Part shown: positions 1 to 8,495 of the stretch, piece after piece
Layout: each line of letters opens with the position of its first letter
How positions within the stretch are numbered: position 1 is the first letter of the stretch
NCBI GenBank assembly: GCA_012033205.1
Contig: JAAUSO010000060.1
Location: forward strand, 1-37,685
Direction: 5' to 3'
Source: Richelia sp. SL_2_1
Lineage (GTDB): Bacteria; Cyanobacteriota; Cyanobacteriia; Cyanobacteriales; Nostocaceae
Length of the DNA stretch: 37,685 nucleotides
The notes under the pieces: model-generated
The model's input: only the letters and a program-made list of their open reading frames with translations
What the model was told of the DNA's origin: nothing
Database searches by the model: none
Translations under genes and position numbers: made by a program

Positions 1-135
1 GGTTAAAGGTTAAAGGTTAAAGGTTAAAGGTTAAAGGTTAAAGGTTAAAGGTTAAAGGTTAAAGGTTAAAGGTTAAAGGTTAACCAAAATGGCAACTGTC
101 AACTGTCCACTGTCCACTGTCCACTGTCAACTCCT
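1..135. repeat. Heptamer repeat array upstream of recF
   Basis: Positions 1-82 are almost 12 perfect copies of the 7-base unit GGTTAAA. A second family follows at 94-135, six units of the AACTGTC/CACTGTC type. The array runs off the left edge of the window, so its full length is unknown. It ends three bases before the recF start codon, leaving no conventional promoter or ribosome binding site between. Short tandemly repeated heptamers are known from filamentous cyanobacteria. The role here is unknown. Confidence 0.95.
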
Positions 136-137
136 TT

Positions 138-1271
138 ATGTTTCTCAAAACCCTGACTCTCCGACATTTTCGCAATTATCAAAATATTCATGTAGAGTTT
201 ACTGCTCCAAAAACAATTTTGGTCGGTGATAATGCTCAGGGAAAATCTAATTTACTCGAAGCTGTAGAGTTATTGGCAACTTTGAAAAGTCATCGCACAA
301 ATCGGGATAAAGATTTGGTCAGGGATGAGGAATCTTTAGCTCAGATTGGTGCTAGTTTAAAACGAGATACTGGAGTTAGTGAACTTATTTTAACTTTACG
401 TCGTAATGGTCGCCGTACTGTTAATTTAAATAGCGAAAATCTTCGCCGTCAAATGGATTTTCTTGGTGTACTTAATGCGGTAGAATTTTCTTCTCTGGAT
501 TTGGATTTAGTACGTGGTAGTCCTGAAAGTCGTCGCAGTTGGCTGGATACTTTATTAATTCAACTCGAACCTATATACGCTCATATTTTGCAACAATATC
601 AAAAAGTGTTACGACAGCGTAATGCTTTTTTGAAAAATAATTTGGAGAATTTGTATGACAAGTCTCTACAATCTCAGCTAGCCTTATGGGATACTCAATT
701 AGTTACTACAGGTACGCGGGTAATTCGACGACGAGAACGCGCTATACAGCGACTCGCTCCAATCGCTAAATTATGGCACTCTCAGATAAGTGGTTCTACG
801 GAGAATCTTCAGGTGAGTTACGCACCGAGTGTACCTTTATTAGAAAGTCATCCACAACAGGTGCAACAAGCATTTTTAGATAAAATTCAACAGCGAGCGG
901 TTGCTGAAATGCATCAAGGTACTACCCTTGTCGGACCTCATCGAGATGAAGTGGAATTGACAATTAATCATACTCCCGCACGTCAGTATGGTTCTCAAGG
1001 TCAGCAGCGAACTTTAGTGTTAGCTTTAAAGTTAGCAGAATTACAGATGATTGAAGAAGTTGTCGGAGAATCACCCCTACTTTTACTCGATGATGTTTTG
1101 GCTGAGTTAGATCCCTCACGTCAAAATCAATTACTTGATACTATTCAAGATAGATTTCAAACTTTAATTACTACTACTCATTTAGGTTCTTTTGATTCTC
1201 AATGGTTGAATTCCTCGCAAATTCTTACTGTTAGTGGAGGAAATTTATCAGCGAAAGCGAGTATTTTGTAA
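138..1271 (+). CDS. recF: DNA replication and repair protein RecF
   Basis: RecF is an SMC-like ATPase that binds single-/double-strand DNA junctions and helps RecOR load RecA at gaps and stalled forks in the cytoplasm. The 377-residue length is normal for the family. The N terminus (LRHFRNYQN) leads into Walker A GDNAQGKSN at residues 30-38. The C-terminal part has the ABC-type signature around YGSQGQQRT (about 283-291) and a Walker B strand LLLLDDVLAELD near 314-325, followed by the D-loop and a TTTH switch histidine. The ATG at 138 is the only start that keeps the conserved first beta strand. It lies directly behind heptamer repeats with no Shine-Dalgarno. It is not next to dnaA/dnaN here, which is common in cyanobacteria. 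Confidence 0.96.
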   Translation: MFLKTLTLRHFRNYQNIHVEFTAPKTILVGDNAQGKSNLLEAVELLATLKSHRTNRDKDLVRDEESLAQIGASLKRDTGVSELILTLRRNGRRTVNLNSENLRRQMDFLGVLNAVEFSSLDLDLVRGSPESRRSWLDTLLIQLEPIYAHILQQYQKVLRQRNAFLKNNLENLYDKSLQSQLALWDTQLVTTGTRVIRRRERAIQRLAPIAKLWHSQISGSTENLQVSYAPSVPLLESHPQQVQQAFLDKIQQRAVAEMHQGTTLVGPHRDEVELTINHTPARQYGSQGQQRTLVLALKLAELQMIEEVVGESPLLLLDDVLAELDPSRQNQLLDTIQDRFQTLITTTHLGSFDSQWLNSSQILTVSGGNLSAKASIL

Positions 1272-1818
1272 TTCAAAAAAATCACAAAATTAGAAAAAAT
1301 TAGAAAAAATTAATAAACCTTAACAGAACAACAAGATTATTCCATAGGAGAAACAAAGTAATTACTTTGATTTACTGTGATATAATGTTAAAACCTTAAT
1401 CAGCTGAGATTTAGATTAAAAAGATATTTTTCAAGTCAACACAATCTCAGTTTTCTAGTTGTAAGTTAGATAAGTTGGATATTTAGGTTAAGTATTAAGA
1501 ATAGAATATAATTAATTGATCATATATTCTTGATATAAGCAACAAATATTCTTTGTGGAATACTTCTACAGACAGATGCGATTTTAAAAATAATTTATCT
1601 AATTTAATTTTAAATTTAATTTAAATAAACTTTTCCCGTCAGAGTTTAGTTTGCGAGTCTTAAAGACTTGAAAAAGTTAGTATTAATCATATTCTCGAAT
1701 GATGTGATATCAGTCATTGCCAAGACGATAAAACGCCAAGAAAATAATAACTGGCAATCAAAACAACTGACTTTTGAAACGGTAAAGGTAGCTCGTCCTA
1801 GTAATCAGAATTATTTGA
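1272..1818. other. AT-rich intergenic region between recF and the PEP-synthase-like gene
   Basis: 547 bases with no coding region I can support. It holds an A-rich run just after recF, a possible extended -10 (TG-A-TATAAT) at 1378-1386 without a convincing -35, and a short palindrome AGTCTT-A-AAGACT at 1655-1667. If that promoter were used, the downstream gene would have a leader of about 430 bases. I recognise no riboswitch. Confidence 0.5.
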
Positions 1819-4212
1819 GTGGATAAACTTTACTGGCTGAACGAAATAACATCATCACATCGCACTCAAGTTGGTGATAAAGCCTTTAACTTGAGTATGA
1901 TGATGCGACATGGGTATTCAGTAATACCCGGATTTGTGATTGCAGCAAATATTTTGCATGAATATTTAGAAACTGATTTGGCTTCTCAAACCTTAGTTGC
2001 AGAATTAGCTAATTCTTCCTTGCATTTGGATGTTGATAATTGGCGACAATTACAGCAAGTAGCTTTACACTTACGTCAAGAAATTATTAGTTCAAATTTA
2101 TCTGAAAGCTTAATTAATACAATCAATTTAGCAGTAAAGTCCTGGGAAACTCCATATTTAATTTTTCGTCCAACCGTTGCATTACCATCTCATTTAGATC
2201 ATACAGAAAATGTTTCTGGATTGTATGAATGCGTATTTTGTCGTAATCAAGAGAAGGAAATAGCCTTAGCTTTAAAGCGTATTTGGAGTCAATTATTTAG
2301 TGCTAAAAGTCTGCTTTATTGGCACAAGTCAAAAATTGATTTGGGTTCGATTAATTTAGCGGTTTTAGTACAACCAGTTAATAATATTATTGCTAGCGGT
2401 TGTTTAAATGCAAATTCCTTTCGATGGGAAATACAAGCAACTTGGGGGTTAGGAGTTGCAATTAACTGGGGTGAAGTTCAGCCAGATGTTTATTATGTAG
2501 AACCCAAAACTGGCAATTTATCAGAGCAACATTTGGGTAATAAAATATTAGCTTATCGTTGTGAAAATGCAGCGATTAACGAAGCTTCTTGGGAACACCG
2601 ACAAACATCAGTAATGACGGTAGAAAGAACTTGTTTACAAGTATGTATCTTAGAAGAAGAAAAACAGCAACAGTACGTATTATCTAAACCACAATTGCAA
2701 CAAATAACCGAGTTAGCAGGTAAACTTGTCGATCAACTTGGTGAAGAATACTCAGTAAATTGGACTTTGATTCAAGAAGCAGATTCGATTGAGCTATACC
2801 TAACAAAAGCTAGTAAACCGATAAATATAAATAGGTTTTCTCGTAATTCCTTGATTAAGGGAATAGGAGCAGCAACCGGGCAACAACAGGGTAATGTTCT
2901 GATAATTGAAAACTCACAACAGATAATAGAACAACTACCAAAAGGCATAATTTTAGTAGCATCTGTAATTACTCCCGATTGGTTGCCAGTGCTGCAACAA
3001 GTAGGCGGTTTTATTACAGAAAAAGGAGGTTTAACTAGTCATGCTGCAATTATTGCTAGAGAGTTAGGGATTCCAGCAATAGTCGGGGTTAATCAGGTAA
3101 CAAAACTTTTTCAAAATGGCGATCGCATATTAATTGATGGTGATAGTGGAGAAATCCATCAGTTGGCGAAGAATACAGGTGAAGAATATATTCATAATAT
3201 CAACATTAATATGGATGTTTCAACTTCCTCTACAACACAAACTGAACATCCTCCAAGGGTTTCTTCTCTGCCTTCAATTGCTCATACATCCATAAACCTA
3301 CCCATGACTACCACCCAATTGCTGGTGAATTTAAGTCAGCCTACCATGATAGACAAAGCGCTTTCTTTTCCGGTGGATGGTGTGGGATTATTACGTTCGG
3401 AATTGATGGTATTGAGTATACTCAATCGGCAAAACCCTCATACATGGATTAGAGACGGAAGGGGCGAAGAATTACTGAATTTATGGACAAAAAAAATACT
3501 TGATTTTGTTAGGGCATTTTCTCCTAGACCAGTTTATTATCGTTCCTTAGATTGGCGAACCCACGAACTACCGAGCCTTCATCACGGTGGAGTAGAAGTA
3601 GCCGAAGCGCAAACAGCACTAGGTCAACGCGGTACTTTTAGCTACTTGCTCAACTCCGAAGTGTTCGATATGGAACTGACAGCACTTTCTCATGTACAGC
3701 ACGCAGGCTATCATAATATCCGTTTAATCTTGCCTTTTGTTCGCACTGTAGAAGAATTTGCTTTTTGTCGTCGCAAAGTGGAGCAAGCAGGGTTAACCGA
3801 GATAGCAGAATTTGAATTATGGATTATGGCAGAAGTACCAAGCGTGCTATTTTTACTACCAGAATATGTAAAAGCAGGAGTACAAGGAATTTCTATTGGT
3901 ACAAACGACTTAACTCAACTATTATTAGGAGTAGATAGAGACCAAGCAGTTTTAGCAAAAAGCTTCGATGAACATCATCCAGTGGTAATGGATGCTATAT
4001 CTAGATTGATTGAAATGGCAAGAAAAGCAGGTATTCCTTGTTCTATTTGTGGGCAAGCACCAGCATTATATCCCGAAATTATCACAAAATTGGTGGAATG
4101 GGGAATTACTTCTATATCTGTGGAACCAGAAGCATTACAGCGGACATATCAAGCCATTTTACGCGCTGAACAGAGTTTACTCTTAGAAGCAGCGCGTCGT
4201 CAACTGCGGTAA
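1819..4212 (+). CDS. PEP synthase-like (PEP-utilising) enzyme with degenerate ATP-binding half
   Basis: 797 residues with the order of phosphoenolpyruvate synthase / pyruvate phosphate dikinase: N-terminal ATP-grasp-like domain (about 1-345), phospho-histidine swivelling domain (about 350-450), a Ser/Thr-rich linker, and a C-terminal TIM barrel that binds PEP/pyruvate (about 490-797). The swivelling domain keeps GGLTSHAAIIARE with catalytic His408. The barrel keeps RSELM, GTNDLTQLLLGVDRD and the catalytic Cys744 in CSICGQAP. In contrast, the ATP half has lost RSSATAED (here RPTVALPS) and the Q-x-R of the VQARP strand (here TKASKP). By homology it would interconvert pyruvate and PEP, but ATP use is doubtful. 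The GTG start at 1819 fits the beginning of homology (YWLNEI...). It stands alone between non-related genes. Confidence 0.8.
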   Translation: MDKLYWLNEITSSHRTQVGDKAFNLSMMMRHGYSVIPGFVIAANILHEYLETDLASQTLVAELANSSLHLDVDNWRQLQQVALHLRQEIISSNLSESLINTINLAVKSWETPYLIFRPTVALPSHLDHTENVSGLYECVFCRNQEKEIALALKRIWSQLFSAKSLLYWHKSKIDLGSINLAVLVQPVNNIIASGCLNANSFRWEIQATWGLGVAINWGEVQPDVYYVEPKTGNLSEQHLGNKILAYRCENAAINEASWEHRQTSVMTVERTCLQVCILEEEKQQQYVLSKPQLQQITELAGKLVDQLGEEYSVNWTLIQEADSIELYLTKASKPININRFSRNSLIKGIGAATGQQQGNVLIIENSQQIIEQLPKGIILVASVITPDWLPVLQQVGGFITEKGGLTSHAAIIARELGIPAIVGVNQVTKLFQNGDRILIDGDSGEIHQLAKNTGEEYIHNININMDVSTSSTTQTEHPPRVSSLPSIAHTSINLPMTTTQLLVNLSQPTMIDKALSFPVDGVGLLRSELMVLSILNRQNPHTWIRDGRGEELLNLWTKKILDFVRAFSPRPVYYRSLDWRTHELPSLHHGGVEVAEAQTALGQRGTFSYLLNSEVFDMELTALSHVQHAGYHNIRLILPFVRTVEEFAFCRRKVEQAGLTEIAEFELWIMAEVPSVLFLLPEYVKAGVQGISIGTNDLTQLLLGVDRDQAVLAKSFDEHHPVVMDAISRLIEMARKAGIPCSICGQAPALYPEIITKLVEWGITSISVEPEALQRTYQAILRAEQSLLLEAARRQLR

Positions 4213-4321
4213 TTGGTAATTTAATACTTGTTACTAACAATTTTACAGAACTACAAGTCGAAAATTGGTTTAAATAAATTTCAATTTCAATTTCAATTTA
4301 AGGGTATTTTGGCTTATTCTT

Positions 4322-5593
4322 TTAACACCAAATCCCCACAACTTTACCCTTTAACTCTTCTCCCAACCACGGTGTATTAATTGATAAACTATGCAAATTC
4401 TTGCTCTGAACTTTCCAAGTTTCCTGGGGATTAAATAAAGTTAATTCGGCTTTTTCACCAACTTTAATATTATTCGGACTTTGTTTCAAACATTCTGCTG
4501 GATTGGTAGAAAGTGCTTTCCATAATTCTAAAGCTGTCAACTCACCTGTTTCTACTAAATTTTGCCATAACAAAGGTAATGCTAACTCTAAACCGATGGC
4601 TCCTGGTGGTGCTTGAGCAAAGGTTACGGTTTTTTCTTCGTAAGTATATGGTGAATGCTCGATCGCAATCGCATCTATTATTCCTTGCTGCACTCCCCGA
4701 CGCAATGCCATCATGTCTTCTGGATTTCCCAGGGGAGATTTTAAATTTAGTGCTGTATTATAGCTTTTAATTGCCTTTGTGTCAAGTAAAAGATGCATCC
4801 AAGTCGTACTAGCGGTGATGGGTAAACCTTTGGATTTAGCATCAGCGATGAGTTGTACGCTACGAGCGGTAGATACACGCATGATGTGGATGGGGGTAAA
4901 AGTCGCGGTGACAATTTCGAGTAAAGCAGCGATTGCCGAAGTTTCCGCAGCTACGGGGATTCCTGGTAAACCCCATTGAATCGAATTTGCACCTTCACGC
5001 ATCACTCCATCAGCAGAAATATTGCCATCGCAACACCAAAAGGCTGCGGGTTTTCTTAAGGGCTGTAGATATTCTAAAACTCGACGTACCAAGGATAGAT
5101 TATTCAAAGCTTCACCATCAGCGAAACCGACTACTCCCGCAGTTTTTAAATCGGCTAATTCGGTGATTTTTTCACCTTTGACATGGTGTGTAATTGCACC
5201 CCAGATATTGAGAAGAGGGAGAGGGGATAATTGGGAAGCTTTACGAAGTTGTTGTAATTTGGCGACAACAGTAGGATTATCAATGGCTGGGGATGTGTCT
5301 GGTAAAAGAGTGATGCGAGTAAAACCACCAGCAGCAGCAGCTTTGAGTAAAGATATAATCGTTTCTCTTTCTTCAAAACCCGGTTCGGCTGAATGACTGT
5401 ATAAATCGACTAATCCAGGTCCTAAAATTAAAGATTGACAATCACGAATAGAAGTATTTTCTGGGATATCAGAGATTTTAATTTTATCATTAACTGAACG
5501 AATATAACCGTCCTCAATCAACACATCACAAATTTCGTCAGTTTTAGTTAGAGGGTTGATAATTCTTACTTGTTGTAAAAGTTCGATTGTCAT
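4322..5593 (-). CDS. pyrC: Dihydroorotase homologue, probably non-catalytic
   Basis: A 423-residue amidohydrolase-superfamily protein of the class I dihydroorotase type, the third step of pyrimidine synthesis (carbamoyl aspartate to dihydroorotate). The fold is recognisable from GPGLVDLYSHSAEPG, the GGVMHEG-like segment (DGVMREG), and EHSPYTYEEK. The metal ligands are not: the H-x-H of the first strand reads YSH, the HAED segment reads CCDG, and the D-H-A-P-H motif reads EHSPY. In several bacteria a catalytically dead PyrC paralogue supports aspartate transcarbamoylase (PyrB), and this could be such a protein (inference). Cyanobacterial annotations usually call it dihydroorotase. It starts at an ATG at 5593, with heptamer repeats just upstream. 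Confidence 0.82.
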   Translation of the reverse strand: MTIELLQQVRIINPLTKTDEICDVLIEDGYIRSVNDKIKISDIPENTSIRDCQSLILGPGLVDLYSHSAEPGFEERETIISLLKAAAAGGFTRITLLPDTSPAIDNPTVVAKLQQLRKASQLSPLPLLNIWGAITHHVKGEKITELADLKTAGVVGFADGEALNNLSLVRRVLEYLQPLRKPAAFWCCDGNISADGVMREGANSIQWGLPGIPVAAETSAIAALLEIVTATFTPIHIMRVSTARSVQLIADAKSKGLPITASTTWMHLLLDTKAIKSYNTALNLKSPLGNPEDMMALRRGVQQGIIDAIAIEHSPYTYEEKTVTFAQAPPGAIGLELALPLLWQNLVETGELTALELWKALSTNPAECLKQSPNNIKVGEKAELTLFNPQETWKVQSKNLHSLSINTPWLGEELKGKVVGIWC

Positions 5594-5599
5594 GATGTA

Positions 5600-5627
5600 A
5601 GTTGACAGTTGATAGTTGACAGTTGAA
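5600..5627. repeat. Heptamer repeat, AGTTGAC type
   Basis: Four 7-base units (AGTTGAC/AGTTGAT/AGTTGAC/AGTTGAA), beginning six bases upstream of the dihydroorotase-like start codon. It occupies the place where a leader or promoter element would be expected. Confidence 0.85.
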
Positions 5628-5682
5628 ATCTTAAATTATTGGGGAGAAATTTATAAATAAATTGGGGCTTTATTAGCGCTAT

Positions 5683-5751
5683 TACACAAGCGAAGTCTAT
5701 ATAAACCCGTGAAGACGGGTGCCGGTTTGTGTAGCCGCGACTTCTAGTCGC
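5683..5751. repeat. Nested-hairpin intergenic element
   Basis: Three perfect inverted repeats are packed together: TACACAA (5683-5689) with TTGTGTA (5727-5733), inside it ACCCGT-GAAG-ACGGGT (5705-5720), and next to it GCGACT-TCT-AGTCGC (5737-5751). The inner stems have a GAAG tetraloop and a 3-base loop. No T run follows, so a simple intrinsic terminator is unlikely. It lies between the histidine phosphatase gene and the dihydroorotase-like gene, both on the minus strand. It looks like a dispersed, structured repeat or an RNA-level element. Confidence 0.6.
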
Positions 5752-5862
5752 CAGGTATTAATACAATTTACTTTCCATTTCTTTCCATTTCCCGATTACA
5801 TCTACATATTTTCTTACGTTTAAATTAGAATTACTATAGTTAATAGTTCTGATTAAAAATTC

Positions 5863-5897
5863 ACCTTTAACCTTTAACCTCTAACCTTTAACCTTTA
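5863..5897. repeat. Heptamer repeat overlapping a stop codon
   Basis: Five units of ACCTTTA (one variant ACCTCTA), which is GGTTAAA on the minus strand, the same unit as at 1-82. The last codons (Val-Lys-Gly) and the TAG stop of the two-domain phosphatase gene lie inside this array. The gene therefore ends on repeat-derived sequence. Confidence 0.9.
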
Positions 5898-7209
5898 TAT
5901 TGATTGCTTGTACTACAGGTGAACCATTTTTACCTTTAGGATAATCAATGACATTTAAACAACAATTATTCTGACGAAAATTCCAGAAATATTCTGCGGA
6001 TAATCCTAAAATATGACAAAGTAATATTTGATTAATAACTCCATGAGCAACTATTAATATACTATTTAACTTATTAGTGAATGCGGTATCTAGAATTGAT
6101 TCATAAACTTCTATTGTACGTTGCCAAACTTGTTGTAAACTTTCGCCATTAGGCATCTTAACTTGTTCTGGTGTTTCGTACCATTGCTGTAATCCTCCGG
6201 GGAATTCTTGCTCAATTTCTGCTTCTACTTTTCCTTCCCAAAGTCCATGAATTATTTCTTTAAATCCATCATTTAATTCTAAATTAACGTTTTGATGGTG
6301 CTGTAAAATAATTTCTGCTGTTTGTTTAGCACGTAATAAAGAACTACTAAATACTTTGTCAATAGAAACATCTTTGAAAAAATCAGCTACTTTTTGAGAT
6401 TGTAATTTACCATTTTCATTTAATGGAATATCAGTTTGTCCTTGATATTTATTTTGTTGATTCCAATCAGTTTCACCATGACGAACTAATAATAATCTGA
6501 TTCCTTGATGATTCGGACGTAATGAAGGTAAAAATTCCCCCATATGTTGAGTTTGATTGAATGATTCTATCTCAACTTTTTGTTGATTTAAATTACCATT
6601 ATTACTTTCAGCAAAATTGAGTATATTAATGCAACAATTAGATTGGTGAAGATGTTGCATATAACCGGGATAAATCTGATTTGCAGCTTGAATTAAACAT
6701 CTATTTATACAACTATGAGCGACTAAAAGTATGGTTTGATTTTGATGCTGCGGTAAGATTTCTTGCCAAAATTTCGTTGCTTGTTTGTATAATTCTAAAA
6801 TCGGAAAATATTCGACGGTTGTTTCACCATCTCGAATAAACATCCGTAATTTATCAGGATTTTCTTGCCAAAGTTTATAATCTTCAGGAAACTTTTCTTT
6901 AACCTCAGAACTGAGCATTCCTTCCCATAAAGGTAGGTGAATTTCTTTTAATTTATCCGTAATTTGAAGAGGGGGAATATTATCTAAATTAGCATTGAGT
7001 TCGCGATGAATAATTTCTGCGGTTTGCTTTGCTCTTTTGAGAGGACTACAATAAATTGCATCAAATGACATACTACTGATAGCTCTACCCACTGTTAGCG
7101 CATCATTCCGACCTTTTTGAGTCAATTCTGATTCGTCTAAATGTCCCTGAATCCTTCTCACGGTATTGTAGGTGCTTTGACCGTGGCGGACTATAATTAC
7201 TCGTGTCAA
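5881..7209 (-). CDS. Tandem histidine phosphatase (phosphoglycerate mutase-like), two domains
   Basis: 442 residues with two complete histidine-phosphatase domains. Domain 1 (about 1-200) begins IIVRHGQSTYN with catalytic His9 and carries LPLWEGM and VAHSCINR. Domain 2 (about 235-442) begins LLVRHGETDWN with catalytic His244 and carries HGLWEGK and VAHGVINQ. Both sets of catalytic residues look intact. The family includes cofactor-dependent phosphoglycerate mutases, alpha-ribazole phosphatases and, in cyanobacteria, phosphoserine phosphatases. The substrate cannot be told from sequence alone. The second domain's DIPLNENG motif is common in these small-molecule phosphatases. The start codon is ATG at 7209 with a purine-rich GGAGGGG stretch about 8 bases upstream. 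The extreme C terminus is encoded by heptamer repeat. Confidence 0.9.
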   Translation of the reverse strand: MTRVIIVRHGQSTYNTVRRIQGHLDESELTQKGRNDALTVGRAISSMSFDAIYCSPLKRAKQTAEIIHRELNANLDNIPPLQITDKLKEIHLPLWEGMLSSEVKEKFPEDYKLWQENPDKLRMFIRDGETTVEYFPILELYKQATKFWQEILPQHQNQTILLVAHSCINRCLIQAANQIYPGYMQHLHQSNCCINILNFAESNNGNLNQQKVEIESFNQTQHMGEFLPSLRPNHQGIRLLLVRHGETDWNQQNKYQGQTDIPLNENGKLQSQKVADFFKDVSIDKVFSSSLLRAKQTAEIILQHHQNVNLELNDGFKEIIHGLWEGKVEAEIEQEFPGGLQQWYETPEQVKMPNGESLQQVWQRTIEVYESILDTAFTNKLNSILIVAHGVINQILLCHILGLSAEYFWNFRQNNCCLNVIDYPKGKNGSPVVQAINIKVKG

Positions 7210-7273
7210 GTGTTCCCCTCCTTTATCTCAAGAAATAATTTTACTCTAAAGTGGGTAATAATGGAAAATTGGT

Positions 7274-7308
7274 CATAGGGAATAGGCAATAGGCAATAGG
7301 CAATAGGG
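7274..7308. repeat. Heptamer repeat, AATAGGC type
   Basis: Five 7-base units (CATAGGG, three AATAGGC, AATAGGG) lie in the gap between the divergent phosphatase gene (start 7209) and the small gene at 7407. Here the array does not follow a stop codon, unlike many of the other arrays. Confidence 0.85.
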
Positions 7309-7406
7309 AAGGGTTTTATAACTGAGTGGTAATTAGATAAATAGAACTTAAGTTATTATTTGTAAACGTAAAAGTAATTTACATATTTTTTGTCATAAAA
7401 TATCAG

Positions 7407-7622
7407 ATGAAGAACCAGGGTATAACAATCATGCACAAAGAATATATAGAAGTTTTAGAAGCATTAATTGATAAATTGACATTATCCACTGTTTTAGAAA
7501 TGTTAGAGCGAATATGTCACAAAAAAGCAGAAAATCTCAGAACTCACTGGGAAGATGAAAATTCAGCAAAGCTTTGGGAAAAAGCTGCGAGACAAGTAGA
7601 GCAGATTAATATTGATGTTTGA
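7407..7622 (+). CDS. Small conserved-looking hypothetical protein
   Basis: 71 residues, or 63 if translation starts at the second ATG (7431, MHKEYIEVLEAL). The protein is helical and charged with no signal peptide or membrane segment. Heptad-like leucines in EALIDKLTLSTVLEMLERI suggest a helix bundle, and the last third (HWEDENSAKLWEKAARQVEQI) resembles short Nostocales proteins of unknown function that I remember but cannot verify. No function can be given. The last codons and the TGA stop lie in a TGATGTT/TGATTTT heptamer array (7613-7644), so the C terminus may be repeat-derived. Confidence 0.6.
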   Translation: MKNQGITIMHKEYIEVLEALIDKLTLSTVLEMLERICHKKAENLRTHWEDENSAKLWEKAARQVEQINIDV

Positions 7623-7644
7623 TTTTTGATGTTTGATTTTTGAT
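7613..7644. repeat. Heptamer repeat containing the stop codon of the small gene
   Basis: Units TGATGTT, TGATTTT, TGATGTT, TGATTTT, then TGAT. The stop TGA of the gene starting at 7407 is the first triplet of the second unit. Each unit carries TGA on the sense strand. Confidence 0.75.
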
Positions 7645-7777
7645 TAAATAATTCCGATTGATAAAATCTATTAGCTACGAGAAAGATTGACTATACGTGC
7701 AACGGGAGAATTGAAGGGGAAAATAAATAGTACTGGCTTGGAATAAGCGATGAATTATAGATTTAACAAAATTAAAA

Positions 7778-7791
7778 CCCGTAAAAACGGG
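7778..7791. terminator. Possible hairpin between converging genes
   Basis: CCCGT-AAAA-ACGGG forms a 5-bp stem in the gap between the small plus-strand gene and the minus-strand secreted protein gene. A/T runs flank it on both sides. The stem is short and no clean U tract follows, so this is only a weak terminator candidate. Confidence 0.3.
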
Positions 7792-7867
7792 CAAAATTAC
7801 GATTATTAGAGTTAAAAAAGTTCACCTGGAAAATATTATTCTTTGCAATTTGCAATTCTCAGTTTCC

Positions 7868-8239
7868 TTATCTATTAGTATTAGTCAAATCAAACTGTAC
7901 CTGTAATCCGTCATTACCATTAAGATTTTGTTGTCCCGGTTGTAATAAAACTGGTGTATTGCGTATTTGAACTTGTTCTCCAGTTGTGTTGTAATCAGGG
8001 TTAGGGAATATATTTTCCTCTGCATTATTATTCACAAGAGTTGCACTGTTCGGTTGATAATTAAAGAAGATGGAGAAATCTTGATTAGCTGTTCTTTGGT
8101 TGATTCCCGTTAATGAATCACCAGATAAAGTATAACCTTGGACACCACTATTTCTCGAAGATTGGGCGTTTATGGGATTAGCAATAGTTCCTAGAGTTGC
8201 AACTACTCCTAAAGCAGCCAGAAAGTTCATTTTCAACAT
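7868..8239 (-). CDS. Small secreted protein of unknown function
   Basis: 123 residues. The N terminus MLKMNFLAALGVVATLGTI is a Sec signal peptide (basic residue, hydrophobic core) with a likely cleavage site after PINA at about residue 25. The mature part is Asn/Gln-rich, low in Cys and ends in a strand-like LQVQFDLTNTNR, suggesting an extracytoplasmic beta-rich protein. I recognise no domain. It sits before the fasciclin gene on the same strand, with 256 bases between them, so co-transcription is possible but not shown. The start ATG at 8239 is supported by the signal peptide. A GGAG-like stretch (TAGGAGCG) lies about 10 bases upstream. Confidence 0.75.
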   Translation of the reverse strand: MLKMNFLAALGVVATLGTIANPINAQSSRNSGVQGYTLSGDSLTGINQRTANQDFSIFFNYQPNSATLVNNNAEENIFPNPDYNTTGEQVQIRNTPVLLQPGQQNLNGNDGLQVQFDLTNTNR

Positions 8240-8495
8240 TTTTGCACGCTCCTATGATATCAGCGACGATTGGCTTCTAATTCTAAAAGATTTGTAATCT
8301 ATCGCCATTATTATATGTAACTCGATATCAAAAAACCTAGTTAATATACGTATTTTATCAAGCTATTATTTACTTATAAAATTAAAATACTTAAAATCAG
8401 AGAAGCTTAATTATCAAAAAAATTTATGATTCTAAAATAAAATTAGTAAAAGGTTAAAAATGTTAACATTCTCAACCTTTTACTATTATTTATTC

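Noticed and set aside
1-135. CRISPR array
   Set aside because: Units are seven bases with no spacers. The same holds for all other arrays here.
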